Positions 6,369 through 13,879 of a DNA stretch of 20,095 nucleotides are shown in pieces; positions within the stretch are counted from its first letter, which is position 1, and every line of letters starts with the position of its first letter. Location: assembly GCA_964594665.1 (NCBI GenBank), contig CAZQNY010000053.1:1-20095 (forward strand), given 5' to 3'. The notes under the pieces are model-generated. The model saw only the letters and a list, made by a program, of their open reading frames with translations, was not told where the DNA came from and searched no databases. The DNA comes from BM520 sp964594665 (GTDB lineage Bacteria; Bacteroidota; Bacteroidia; Bacteroidales; BM520). The translations under genes were made by a program, and so were the position numbers.

Positions 6369-7355
6369 TTAAATATCCCCTTCATAGAAGCTTCGGGGCT
6401 TGAAAACCATACGGTAAATGCGGTCGATGGGGTCGCCAAAATAGGCACCCGGATTCATGGTTGAAGTAAAAATCCGCTTTTGTTCACCACCCACATAATA
6501 AGCTTTAATGGTAACCGGTTTCATATTTTCTGCTTCAAAGCGAATCATGTCAAATTCTGAAGGCAATGAACCGGGGTTTATGCCATCAACTATATCACGG
6601 CTGTTTACATTATCAGCAGAGTGCAGGAATTTGGCAATAGCCAGAGAATCGGCCGGTTTACCATCGATGCTGAATTTTCCGGGCTCAGTTCTTCGGATAT
6701 CATATTTTGTTCCATCGGCAAATTCGGCATAAAAACGCGTAAGTTTGGTTTTATCGACTTTAAAAATGGTTTTATTACGGTAATATTTCACATCATCGGT
6801 AAAATAGGCTTTCAGATAACCATCCACAGAGTGGGTTTTCTTATCCCCTTTTTCACGCACATAAGTTGTCATTCGACCCTGTCCCTGGTTGGCCATCATC
6901 GCATTCTGGCTTTGCTGAGCCAGGTAGGAAAAGTTTCCTATATACAGAAAAGCCTTTTCCTTATTATTACTATAAAACTGTACCTTAACAGCATTGGTAT
7001 CAGCTACCTGGAAACGGGCCCATTTATCTTTATCATTACCTGCAACCCTCAGTGATCGCATGTTTACACAATTTTTCAATATACTTTTAACAATATTGGT
7101 ATCTGCAGGGAATGTTTTCCCATTGACTTCAATATTCCATCCTCCCTGAGATTTATCTTTCACAAAAGAAGTAGGAAACTGAGCTGTAGGGGTTTGAAAC
7201 GAAACTTTATCGATATCTGAAGTCCTGAGTTCCACAAGATTTCTTTTAAAATTACGCTCTGTTTTTTTCTTTTTGGGTATTAAAACCAAAAAAACAACAA
7301 CGAGTAATATGACAAATACCGAGAGCCATATTTTAAAATTTTTACTACTTAACAT
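6369..7355 (-). CDS. DUF4340 domain protein, partner of the Gld-type ABC transporter
   Basis: A 328-residue protein with one N-terminal membrane anchor (about residues 9-26, IWLSVFVILLVVVFLVLIP) followed by a basic patch (KKKK). A long extracytoplasmic region follows, with repeats of the DUF4340 kind: GWNIEVNGKTFPADTNIVKS, the short phrase GNFS, and a second half with YYRNKTIFKVDKTKLTRF and KFSIDGKPADSLAIAKFL. DUF4340 proteins are commonly encoded with ABC-2 permeases and GldG-like proteins and are presumed to be non-catalytic extracytoplasmic components. Here the gene starts 11 bases inside the gldG-like gene, which points to coupled translation, and it ends the operon at a strong terminator. 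The family call is strong; the molecular role is not known. Confidence 0.85.
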   Translation of the reverse strand: MLSSKNFKIWLSVFVILLVVVFLVLIPKKKKTERNFKRNLVELRTSDIDKVSFQTPTAQFPTSFVKDKSQGGWNIEVNGKTFPADTNIVKSILKNCVNMRSLRVAGNDKDKWARFQVADTNAVKVQFYSNNKEKAFLYIGNFSYLAQQSQNAMMANQGQGRMTTYVREKGDKKTHSVDGYLKAYFTDDVKYYRNKTIFKVDKTKLTRFYAEFADGTKYDIRRTEPGKFSIDGKPADSLAIAKFLHSADNVNSRDIVDGINPGSLPSEFDMIRFEAENMKPVTIKAYYVGGEQKRIFTSTMNPGAYFGDPIDRIYRMVFKPRSFYEGDI

Positions 7356-8865
7356 AACCTTCCTCCATTCGTTTTACACGTAACGCATTTTTGCGTTGAC
7401 GCCGGATGATACCGTATACAATAATAAGAAAAAGTGGCAGAATAAAGTTAATCCACTTAATAAGTATTTTCGAACTGTCTTCAATACTCTTCAACGGACG
7501 CGCTGTAACGCCTTTTGTACGCAGAGCAATAAGCCCTGTGGCATCTGACAGCCAGTCAACAGCGTTCACCAACAGACTAACATTATCGCCGGACAGCTGT
7601 TGGGCCTGTTGTCCTTCGCCATTAACAGCAAAATCACCATCACCGAAAAGAACGATGGATGACTGTGCATTTCCTGCAAGTTTACCTGAAAAAACACCAG
7701 CGATTGGAATATTTTCAAGGGGGAAATCATTATCACTCCATTTACGCTGTATGTTAAAGAATACCGGAGCAGGTTGCGTACCGGCCTTTTCCGAAGTCAT
7801 AACTAAAGGAGTAAAAGTGATTGTTGTGTCACCGGTATAGGATATCGAGCTGGCAAAGGGGAATACAACATTTTCCAGACCCTTGGATATGGGATGATCG
7901 GCAAATTCTGAAGCCATAGGCAGATAGTGAAACGGCATTTGCGTGGTATAAGAGAAAAATCCCTGCTGCTGACGCACTCCTACAGAAGCACAATGTTTAT
8001 CCACTACAAAATCGGATTCAATGATAATACCTCTTTCTGCGAGCCAGCCTTCAAGGCCTGTTTCGACTGCCTCTCCCTGCATAGTTTGCAAATCACCGTC
8101 AACGCGGTTCAGTGCCAATACCAGGTTTCCGCCACGGGCAAGAAAAGCATCAAGCTGATCGAGTTCCCACTGAGCATACGGCATATCAGGCTTCACAATC
8201 ACAGCCGTATTAAAAGGCAGTAAGCCATCGGAAGTATCGGAAAGTTTCACTGATCGTACATTGTATAATACATCCAGCTGCGCCTTGGCCTGCTGATAGG
8301 CAAACAAGCCCGGTTCACCATGCCCCCCGAGAAAGGCCACAGAGGGCTTATTAATGACGGCAAGTTTCTTTATTGCTGAAGAAAGAGCATATTCCATTGC
8401 GCCAGTTTGTTGAACAAAAGGAATCACTTCTTTCTGTTCACCATACTGAAGTACAGCACCAAGGAAAGCCTTTTGCTGTTTCACCTGATCTTTCTCACGC
8501 ATATTTATCAACAGCGGCTGCACACCATTCTGCATAGCCTCCATTTCCAACTCCTGGTCTTCATTGGGATTGATAAATTCGTATACAACATTTCCTTTGC
8601 TGGCTTGTGAATATTCTATAAGTAAATTCTTAAAATCGTTTTTTATGGATGAATACACAGCCGGCAGATCTTCCGTAAAATAAGCTGTAACAGTAACGGT
8701 TTCGTCTAAATCATCCAGAATGTCTTTGGTGGCTTCACTAAGTGTATAACGCTTATCCTGTGTAAAATCCAGGCGGGCATAGAAAAATCCGGAAACAACA
8801 TTCAGCAGAATAATGACACCAAATACAATTACTAACTGGTATATAAATGTCTTTTTATTTTTCAT
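7345..8865 (-). CDS. gldG: GldG-like ABC transporter auxiliary/substrate-binding protein
   Basis: A 506-residue membrane-anchored protein. One membrane segment lies near the N-terminus (about residues 10-28), followed by RLDFTQDKRYTLSEATKDIL, the characteristic opening of GldG/ABC_transp_aux proteins. A large extracytoplasmic domain contains VAFLGGHGEPGLFAYQQAKA and a flavodoxin-like segment with NTAVIVKPDMPYAQWELDQL and LARGGNLVLALN. Near the end are SIVLFGDGDFAVN and then a second membrane helix (INFILPLFLIIVYGIIRR) with a basic tail. In Flavobacterium, GldA, GldF and GldG form an ABC transporter needed for gliding. Homologues are also found in non-gliding Bacteroidota, so motility is not implied. 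It lies 12 bases after the permease gene and overlaps the DUF4340 gene by 11 bases. Confidence 0.85.
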   Translation of the reverse strand: MKNKKTFIYQLVIVFGVIILLNVVSGFFYARLDFTQDKRYTLSEATKDILDDLDETVTVTAYFTEDLPAVYSSIKNDFKNLLIEYSQASKGNVVYEFINPNEDQELEMEAMQNGVQPLLINMREKDQVKQQKAFLGAVLQYGEQKEVIPFVQQTGAMEYALSSAIKKLAVINKPSVAFLGGHGEPGLFAYQQAKAQLDVLYNVRSVKLSDTSDGLLPFNTAVIVKPDMPYAQWELDQLDAFLARGGNLVLALNRVDGDLQTMQGEAVETGLEGWLAERGIIIESDFVVDKHCASVGVRQQQGFFSYTTQMPFHYLPMASEFADHPISKGLENVVFPFASSISYTGDTTITFTPLVMTSEKAGTQPAPVFFNIQRKWSDNDFPLENIPIAGVFSGKLAGNAQSSIVLFGDGDFAVNGEGQQAQQLSGDNVSLLVNAVDWLSDATGLIALRTKGVTARPLKSIEDSSKILIKWINFILPLFLIIVYGIIRRQRKNALRVKRMEEGYVK

Positions 8866-8877
8866 GATTGATAAAAA

Positions 8878-9609
8878 TTAAGCATCCGACAATGATCTTT
8901 TTGAGAGCACAGTAACTGAACCCAAAAGTCCGGCAAATGCCAGGGAAAGAAAATATATAAGATCTTTGGAATCAATAACTCCTCTTGACATGGATTCGAA
9001 ATGGGTTGAAAGGCTCAGAAAATGTATCACCTCCCCCATGGTTCCAGAAATTCCTCTTGCAAGGATATCAAAAATGATATGGAAAAAAATTCCGATGAAA
9101 AGTGCCAGCAATACAGCAACGATCTGATTTTTCGATACTGAAGAAGCAAAAATACCGATGCCGATATAGGCTGCACTCATCAGCAGCAAGCCCAGGTAAC
9201 CAGCAACAACGGCGCCATGATCCACAGGACCTAAACGGCTAATTGTAAAATAGTATGGCAATGTCAGGGCAATAGCAATGGCTATTAATAATAAAGTAGA
9301 TAAGAACTTACCCATAACAAATTGCCAGTCGGAGACCGGTTTTGTTAATAAAAGCTCCATTGTACCGGAGCGCTTTTCTTCAGCGATGCCACGCATAGTA
9401 AGCAACGGAACAAAAAAGAAGAGCGTCCAGTAAGCAATACTAAAAAAAGGCTGCATGGTGGCCTGGTTGATAAGAAAGATATCCTGTCCGGAGGGCATCC
9501 AGGTAAAAAAACCGGTAAACCCCAGGAACAGGATGAGCATAACATAGGCCATCAGGGAGTCAAAAAAGCCCCTTAATTCCTTTTTTGTTATTATCCATAT
9601 TTGATGCAT
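8878..9609 (-). CDS. gldF: GldF-like ABC-2 type permease
   Basis: A 243-residue polytopic inner-membrane protein with about six membrane segments. The N-terminus IWIITKKELRGFFDSLMAYV is the usual amphipathic start of ABC-2 permeases. It is followed by FFFVPLLTMRGIAEEKRSGT and MELLLTKPVSDWQFVMGKFL, the conserved cytoplasmic coupling region (R-x-x-AEEKRSGTxE-LLxTxP-VS). This matches GldF and the related NosY-type permeases. It should pair with the ATPase encoded 26 bases upstream and with the GldG-like protein downstream. The length fits GldF. The substrate of this transporter class is unknown. Confidence 0.87.
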   Translation of the reverse strand: MHQIWIITKKELRGFFDSLMAYVMLILFLGFTGFFTWMPSGQDIFLINQATMQPFFSIAYWTLFFFVPLLTMRGIAEEKRSGTMELLLTKPVSDWQFVMGKFLSTLLLIAIAIALTLPYYFTISRLGPVDHGAVVAGYLGLLLMSAAYIGIGIFASSVSKNQIVAVLLALFIGIFFHIIFDILARGISGTMGEVIHFLSLSTHFESMSRGVIDSKDLIYFLSLAFAGLLGSVTVLSKRSLSDA

Positions 9610-9635
9610 AAGGCAAATAATTCAAGGTTAAACAA

Positions 9636-10565
9636 TTATTTCATGGTCAGATTCCGGAATACATCTTCGAGTTTTGTCTCGACAGGTATCAGCGCAGTGA
9701 GCATCCACCCCTTTTCAACGCAGAGATTAAAAACATCCTTGCGGGCCGACATATGTGGCATCGCTATTACTTCATACATTGAGTCATCGTTTTTACAAAA
9801 GTCCACTGATTCGACGGATCCTAACTGCTGCAGAGCGGTAAAGACTTCGTTTTTGTTCCCATTTTCAATAGCAACATGGATCAATTCATTTCCTTTTGCA
9901 GATTTTCGTAATTCTTCGGCAGTGCCATCGGCAACAATTTTACCTTTATTGATTATCAAAATACGATCGCAGGTAGCTTCCACTTCAGCAAGGATATGCG
10001 AGCTTAGGATTACTGTTTTTTCTCTTCCGATGCGTTTTATAAGCTCCCTGATTTCTACTATTTGATTTGGATCAAGCCCTGTAGTAGGTTCATCAAGGAT
10101 AAGCACTTCAGGGTCATGAATCAACGCCTGTGCAAGGCCGACACGCTGTTTATATCCCTTTGAAAGCTCAGAGATAAGTTTATGTTTCTCTCCTTCAAGG
10201 CCACAGATATTGACCATTTCCAGAATCCTGTTGTCGCGTTTGTTTTTAGGAATACCATGCAGTTCAGCGACATATCTAAGATAATCCAGAACAGGCATTT
10301 CCGTGTACAAGGGGTTGGATTCAGGGAGATACCCGATATGTTTTTTCACATCATCAGGTTGTTTTGTTACCGAGATATTTCCGATTTTCACATCTCCGGC
10401 TGAAGGGGCAAAGGAGGTAGTAATTGCCTTCATGGTAGTGGTTTTTCCTGCACCATTGGGCCCCAGAAAGCCTAATACCTCGCCGGTGCGTACTGTAAAG
10501 CTGATATCATCAACAGCCCGCTGCGCACCATACTTTTTGGTTAATTTTTCTACAACGATATCCAT
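9636..10565 (-). CDS. gldA: GldA-like ABC transporter ATP-binding protein
   Basis: A 309-residue ATPase with all nucleotide-binding elements: Walker A GPNGAGKTT at 35-43, a Q-loop region with YLPESNPLY, the signature LSKGYKQR at 134-141, Walker B VLILDEP with D158 and E159, and the switch histidine H190 in LSSH. After about residue 220 comes a C-terminal extension ending in a segment rich in Val and Glu, as in GldA. I start at ATG 10565 (MDIVVEKLTKKYG), the normal beginning of these domains. The in-frame start at 10619 adds 18 residues that do not resemble the family. It is the first gene of the operon gldA-gldF-gldG-DUF4340. A weak promoter-like pair (TTATTTTG at 10595-10602, minus strand) lies upstream but is not secure. 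Confidence 0.9.
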   Translation of the reverse strand: MDIVVEKLTKKYGAQRAVDDISFTVRTGEVLGFLGPNGAGKTTTMKAITTSFAPSAGDVKIGNISVTKQPDDVKKHIGYLPESNPLYTEMPVLDYLRYVAELHGIPKNKRDNRILEMVNICGLEGEKHKLISELSKGYKQRVGLAQALIHDPEVLILDEPTTGLDPNQIVEIRELIKRIGREKTVILSSHILAEVEATCDRILIINKGKIVADGTAEELRKSAKGNELIHVAIENGNKNEVFTALQQLGSVESVDFCKNDDSMYEVIAMPHMSARKDVFNLCVEKGWMLTALIPVETKLEDVFRNLTMK

Positions 10566-10660
10566 AGGATTTTCCGGTTTGTTAATTTGATATGCAAAAT
10601 AACAAAATGGCTCAGGCAATGTAAAGAAGCCTTAACAAAATTTAACAAAGCCCTGAAGTA

Positions 10661-11257
10661 CTATCGGCCGGGCCGACGACGGCCGGGGAAAAGCTTACCG
10701 GTATAAGTTCTGTAATGCGAAAATGCATCGCCAAAATGCTTTGCAAGATGACGATCTTCGGCAGGAATATGAAAAAAATATAAGGGCACAAAGCCTATCA
10801 GTGAAGAAAAACCTGCAATCCAGTTTTGTAATATAAATACAGTGCCTACAGCAATTAAAAACAACCCTGCATACATTGGATGTCGTATCCAGGCATAAAC
10901 ACCTTCAGAAACAAGTTCTTTATCAAGAGATATCTCATAGCCCATCCACCAATATTTACGCAAATCAGAGTGAGACTTATAAAACAGAAACACACCGGCA
11001 GGGTAAAACATGGAGAAAATTACAGCTACTGCCAGGGGAAGTTGAAAATTCAACGGTTCAAAAACCGGTGTAGCAATATGCAGAACCGGAATAATATAAA
11101 AGCCCAGAACAGACCATAATACAATTATAATGTCCACAAAATTCATCTTGCGGAAGGGGAAATCGGATTTTCGTGCTACACGAAAATATTTTATACGATA
11201 AAGTAATTGAAAAACGAGGCCAAGGCCAAAAAAGCTATAAAAAAAGATCCGTTCCAT
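10661..11257 (-). CDS. Isoprenylcysteine carboxyl methyltransferase (ICMT/PEMT) family membrane protein
   Basis: A 198-residue polytopic membrane protein. The C-terminal half carries the ICMT-like pattern: ELVSEGVYAWIRHPMYAGLF at about 114-133, with the R-H-P core at 125-127 and the Gly/Tyr residues that bind S-adenosylmethionine, then the acidic phrase AEDRHLAKHFGDAFSHYR near residue 166-183. Four or five hydrophobic segments precede and separate these. Bacteria lack prenylated CaaX proteins, so the substrate is probably a small lipid or another membrane-embedded molecule and is unknown. The tail is unusually basic (PGRRRPGR). It has a putative promoter box of its own, and no terminator is visible between it and gldA. 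Confidence 0.85.
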   Translation of the reverse strand: MERIFFYSFFGLGLVFQLLYRIKYFRVARKSDFPFRKMNFVDIIIVLWSVLGFYIIPVLHIATPVFEPLNFQLPLAVAVIFSMFYPAGVFLFYKSHSDLRKYWWMGYEISLDKELVSEGVYAWIRHPMYAGLFLIAVGTVFILQNWIAGFSSLIGFVPLYFFHIPAEDRHLAKHFGDAFSHYRTYTGKLFPGRRRPGR

Positions 11258-11275
11258 ATTCTATTTCTTTCACTA

Positions 11276-11283
11276 CAAAAGTA
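11276..11283 (-). promoter_or_regulatory. Putative -7 element for the ICMT-family gene
   Basis: On the minus strand TACTTTTG is an exact TAnnTTTG match 18 bases before the ATG at 11257. About 20 bases upstream there is only a T-rich stretch rather than TTTG, so the -33 support is weak. Confidence 0.35.
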
Positions 11284-11338
11284 TAAAATATGGAACAGCA
11301 TAAAAAGAAAACGTAATTTGCATAATGGTTTTATCAGG

Positions 11339-11932
11339 TTAAAACCATCCAAATACAAAACTCAGGTTTGCTCCCGGAGCCAGAAAGTCTTTTTCAGAAA
11401 AATCAGACAAATTATCCACTCCCGTTGCCACCTGACATTCAGCAGAGAGGCGTACCTTAAAGAAATTCGTAATATTTGCTTCAACACCAACGATAGGAGT
11501 TACAACAAAAATCAGGTTATCGTAATTGTGATGATAGCTATCTTTAGTTTCAGCACTCCCCCACCCTGTTTTAAGGCTTACAACCGGATGAATGGCATTG
11601 CGGTAGTTAAATTCATAGCCAAACCACAGTCCGCCATGGCCATAGGAGATAATCTGCGGCTTATCTTCATTGTATAGCTCCCCGGTAGTAAGCCCGGTAC
11701 CATAACCTCCCACGAAGAAGTTATTTATCAGGACACCACCGCCGCCGCCCATGAAATGGGCAAACTCACCATTTAACATTGAGAAAGACATTTCGGGGCC
11801 ACCAAATCCCGAAAGCCGGACAATTTTTGTTTCCTCAAAAATAGTTCTGATGCCATCATCCTGGGCTTTTAAATTTAGTGAAAAGGCTATACTGCAAGCC
11901 ATAAGAAAACAAATGAGCGATAATTTTTTCAT
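11339..11932 (-). CDS. Small outer-membrane beta-barrel-like protein of unknown function
   Basis: A 197-residue exported protein with a signal peptide ending at LNLKAQ (about residue 24). The mature part shows alternating strands: FGGPEMSFSMLNGEFAHFMG, then a run of five Gly, then VLINNFFVGGYG. Later strands are LWFGYEFNY, HPVVSLKTGWG, LIFVVTPIVGVEANI and FFKVRLSAECQVATG. It closes with ANLSFVFGWF, an aromatic C-terminus typical of Bacteroidota outer-membrane barrels. About 8-10 strands would fit this length. I recognise no named family, though small barrels of this type are common in the phylum. It stands between the hydrogenase terminator and the ICMT gene, and no promoter box was found upstream. 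Confidence 0.72.
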   Translation of the reverse strand: MKKLSLICFLMACSIAFSLNLKAQDDGIRTIFEETKIVRLSGFGGPEMSFSMLNGEFAHFMGGGGGVLINNFFVGGYGTGLTTGELYNEDKPQIISYGHGGLWFGYEFNYRNAIHPVVSLKTGWGSAETKDSYHHNYDNLIFVVTPIVGVEANITNFFKVRLSAECQVATGVDNLSDFSEKDFLAPGANLSFVFGWF

Positions 11933-11987
11933 AATTCAGGTTATTAATTTACTTCTAAAGACGGCGAAAAGGAGAAAACGTTGACAT

Positions 11988-12027
11988 AAAAAAAATAAAA
12001 AAAACCGGCATCCAAAAGATGCCGGTT
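11988..12027 (-). terminator. Intrinsic terminator of the hydrogenase operon
   Basis: On the minus strand AACCGGCATC pairs perfectly with GATGCCGGTT around TTTTG, followed by a run of T interrupted by one A. It begins about 22 bases after the hydA stop codon and separates the operon from the outer-membrane protein gene. Confidence 0.92.
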
Positions 12028-12048
12028 AAAAAAGGTTTGGATAAAGGT

Positions 12049-13845
12049 TTAATGACGTTTTCTACCTTTATAGTGAGTGTGTAATAAATCGTGTGATTTA
12101 TGACCCAGAGGAGCTCCAAGAAACTCTTTGTACAGTTGTTGTACTTCAGGGTTTTCATGAGATTTACGAATTGGCAGAGCGCTGTCTTCTTCATAAATAG
12201 CCTGAGCACGTTTTGCACGTATATCAGCATTGGTAGGAATAGGTTGACCACCACCACCAAGGCATCCACCCGGGCAAGCCATAATTTCAATAAAGTGATA
12301 CTGAGCAGTACCGTCATAAACAGCTTTCATAAGCTGATAGGCATTTTCAAGGCCGTGAGCTACAGCACATTTCAGTTCAACACCTTCCAGGAAGCTCCAT
12401 TCGGGAGTACATCCTTCAATCATCACGGAAGCTTCACGAACACCTTCGAATCCACGAACAGGGAGGATATCAAGGTTTTTGAATGGCACCTCACGACCGG
12501 TTACGATTTCGTAGGCAGTACGCAAAGCAGCTTCCATAACACCACCTGTGGCACCAAAGATTACAGCAGCACCAGAAGAATCACCCATGATGCGGTCATA
12601 TTCCATATCGGGCAACGACTCAAAGTCAATACCAGCCTGCTTGATCATCATGGCAAGCTCGCGGGTTGTAAGTACGTAATCCACATCTTTATATCCGCTA
12701 TCACGCATTTCCGGGCGATCAGCTTCATACTTTTTGGCAGTACAAGGCATAATGGAAACAGAAACTACATCCTGAGCTTTCAGGCCTTTCTTCTGTGCGT
12801 AATAAGTTTTTGCAAGGGCACCAAACATCTGCTGTGGCGACTTACAAGTGGAAACATTATCGAGGAGAGAAGGGAAAGTATGCTCAATAAACTTCACCCA
12901 CCCCGGAGAGCAGGATGTGGTCATCGGAAGTTTCACAGAGGAGTCACCATCCACAAGAAGTTTCTTCAGACGTGTAAGCAGCTCAGTACCTTCTTCCATA
13001 ATGGTAAGGTCGGCAGAGAAATCAGTATCAAGAACTGAATCGAAGCCAATATGCTTAAGAGCAGAAACCATTTTATGAGTTACACGGTTACCCGGATCAT
13101 AGCCCAAAGGTTCAGCAAGAGCAACACGTACTGCGGGTGCAGTCTGAACAATAACATGTTTTGTTTCGTCGTTGATTGCGTCCCAAACCTCGTCAAGATA
13201 GGTTCTTTCAGAGAGAGCACCTGTGGGGCAGCGGTTGATACACTGACCGCAATTGGTACAAACCACATCATTCATGGGCTTATTCATGAATGTGGAGATA
13301 GCCTGATGCTCACCTTTATTTACAACAGCCAGCGCACTGACATGCTGAATTTCGTGACAGGTTCTTACGCATCGCTGGCAGCGGATACATTTGCTGTCAT
13401 CTTTCTGAATTGCAGGAGAAGAGATGTCAATAGAATGTTTCCCTGAAGTAGAAACAAGATCAAGAAATACGTGGTCACCGACGCGGTATTCACTTGCCAG
13501 TTCCTGAAGTTCACAGTTACCGTTTTTAAAACACTTTGTACAGTCTGCATTGTGTTCCGAGAGCAGGAGTTCAATAACATTCTTACGTGCATCGCGAACT
13601 TTCATACTATTGGTATAGATTTCCATACCTTCAGAAACAGGAGTTGCACAGGAAGCCACCAAAGCGCGGGCACCTTTTTGTTCAACAACACAAACACGGC
13701 AGTTACCGGCGACGGAGAGGTCGGGGTGGTGACAAAGTGTGGGGATTTTAAAATTCAATTTTTTCGCAGCATCAAGAATTGTTGTTCCTTCCGGAACCGA
13801 TACTGCCATATCGTTTATTTTGAGGTTAACTAAATATTCGCTCAT
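12049..13845 (-). CDS. hydA: [FeFe] hydrogenase catalytic subunit (HydA of an NAD-linked trimeric enzyme)
   Basis: A 598-residue catalytic subunit that interconverts protons and H2. Domains in order are: a 2Fe-2S ferredoxin domain (C38, C49, C52, C66); a His-Cys 4Fe-4S site (H98, C102, C105, C111); two 4Fe-4S clusters (C153/156/159/163 and C196/199/202/206); the H-cluster domain; and a small-subunit-type C-terminus (LRxSHENP-like phrase, then LLHTHY). H-cluster motifs are TSCSPGW at 310-316, MPCTAKKYE at 367-374 and EIMACPGGCLGGGGQP at 520-535. The first motif has Ser where the canonical TSCCPxW has its second Cys. The domain order matches HydA of the HydABC enzymes and HndD. The gene follows hydB after 34 bases and ends at a strong terminator. 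The HydE/F/G maturases needed for the H-cluster are not in this window. Confidence 0.96.
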   Translation of the reverse strand: MSEYLVNLKINDMAVSVPEGTTILDAAKKLNFKIPTLCHHPDLSVAGNCRVCVVEQKGARALVASCATPVSEGMEIYTNSMKVRDARKNVIELLLSEHNADCTKCFKNGNCELQELASEYRVGDHVFLDLVSTSGKHSIDISSPAIQKDDSKCIRCQRCVRTCHEIQHVSALAVVNKGEHQAISTFMNKPMNDVVCTNCGQCINRCPTGALSERTYLDEVWDAINDETKHVIVQTAPAVRVALAEPLGYDPGNRVTHKMVSALKHIGFDSVLDTDFSADLTIMEEGTELLTRLKKLLVDGDSSVKLPMTTSCSPGWVKFIEHTFPSLLDNVSTCKSPQQMFGALAKTYYAQKKGLKAQDVVSVSIMPCTAKKYEADRPEMRDSGYKDVDYVLTTRELAMMIKQAGIDFESLPDMEYDRIMGDSSGAAVIFGATGGVMEAALRTAYEIVTGREVPFKNLDILPVRGFEGVREASVMIEGCTPEWSFLEGVELKCAVAHGLENAYQLMKAVYDGTAQYHFIEIMACPGGCLGGGGQPIPTNADIRAKRAQAIYEEDSALPIRKSHENPEVQQLYKEFLGAPLGHKSHDLLHTHYKGRKRH

Positions 13846-13879
13846 GATATGTAATTTTTATCGTTATCAATACGGTTAA

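Noticed and set aside
10566..10619. N-terminal extension of the GldA-like ATPase
   Set aside because: The extra 18 residues do not look like the family, and MDIVVEKLTKKYG is the expected start.
10632..10649. Direct repeat TTAACAAA spaced 10 bases apart between the ICMT and gldA genes
   Set aside because: Only two short AT-rich copies, no dyad and no clear relation to a promoter; chance is a sufficient explanation.
12100..13038. Long plus-strand open frame of 312 codons opposite hydA
   Set aside because: It is antisense to a fully conserved hydrogenase gene, its translation has no domain character, and several similar open frames lie opposite the other hyd genes. It is a by-product of codon use in hydA.
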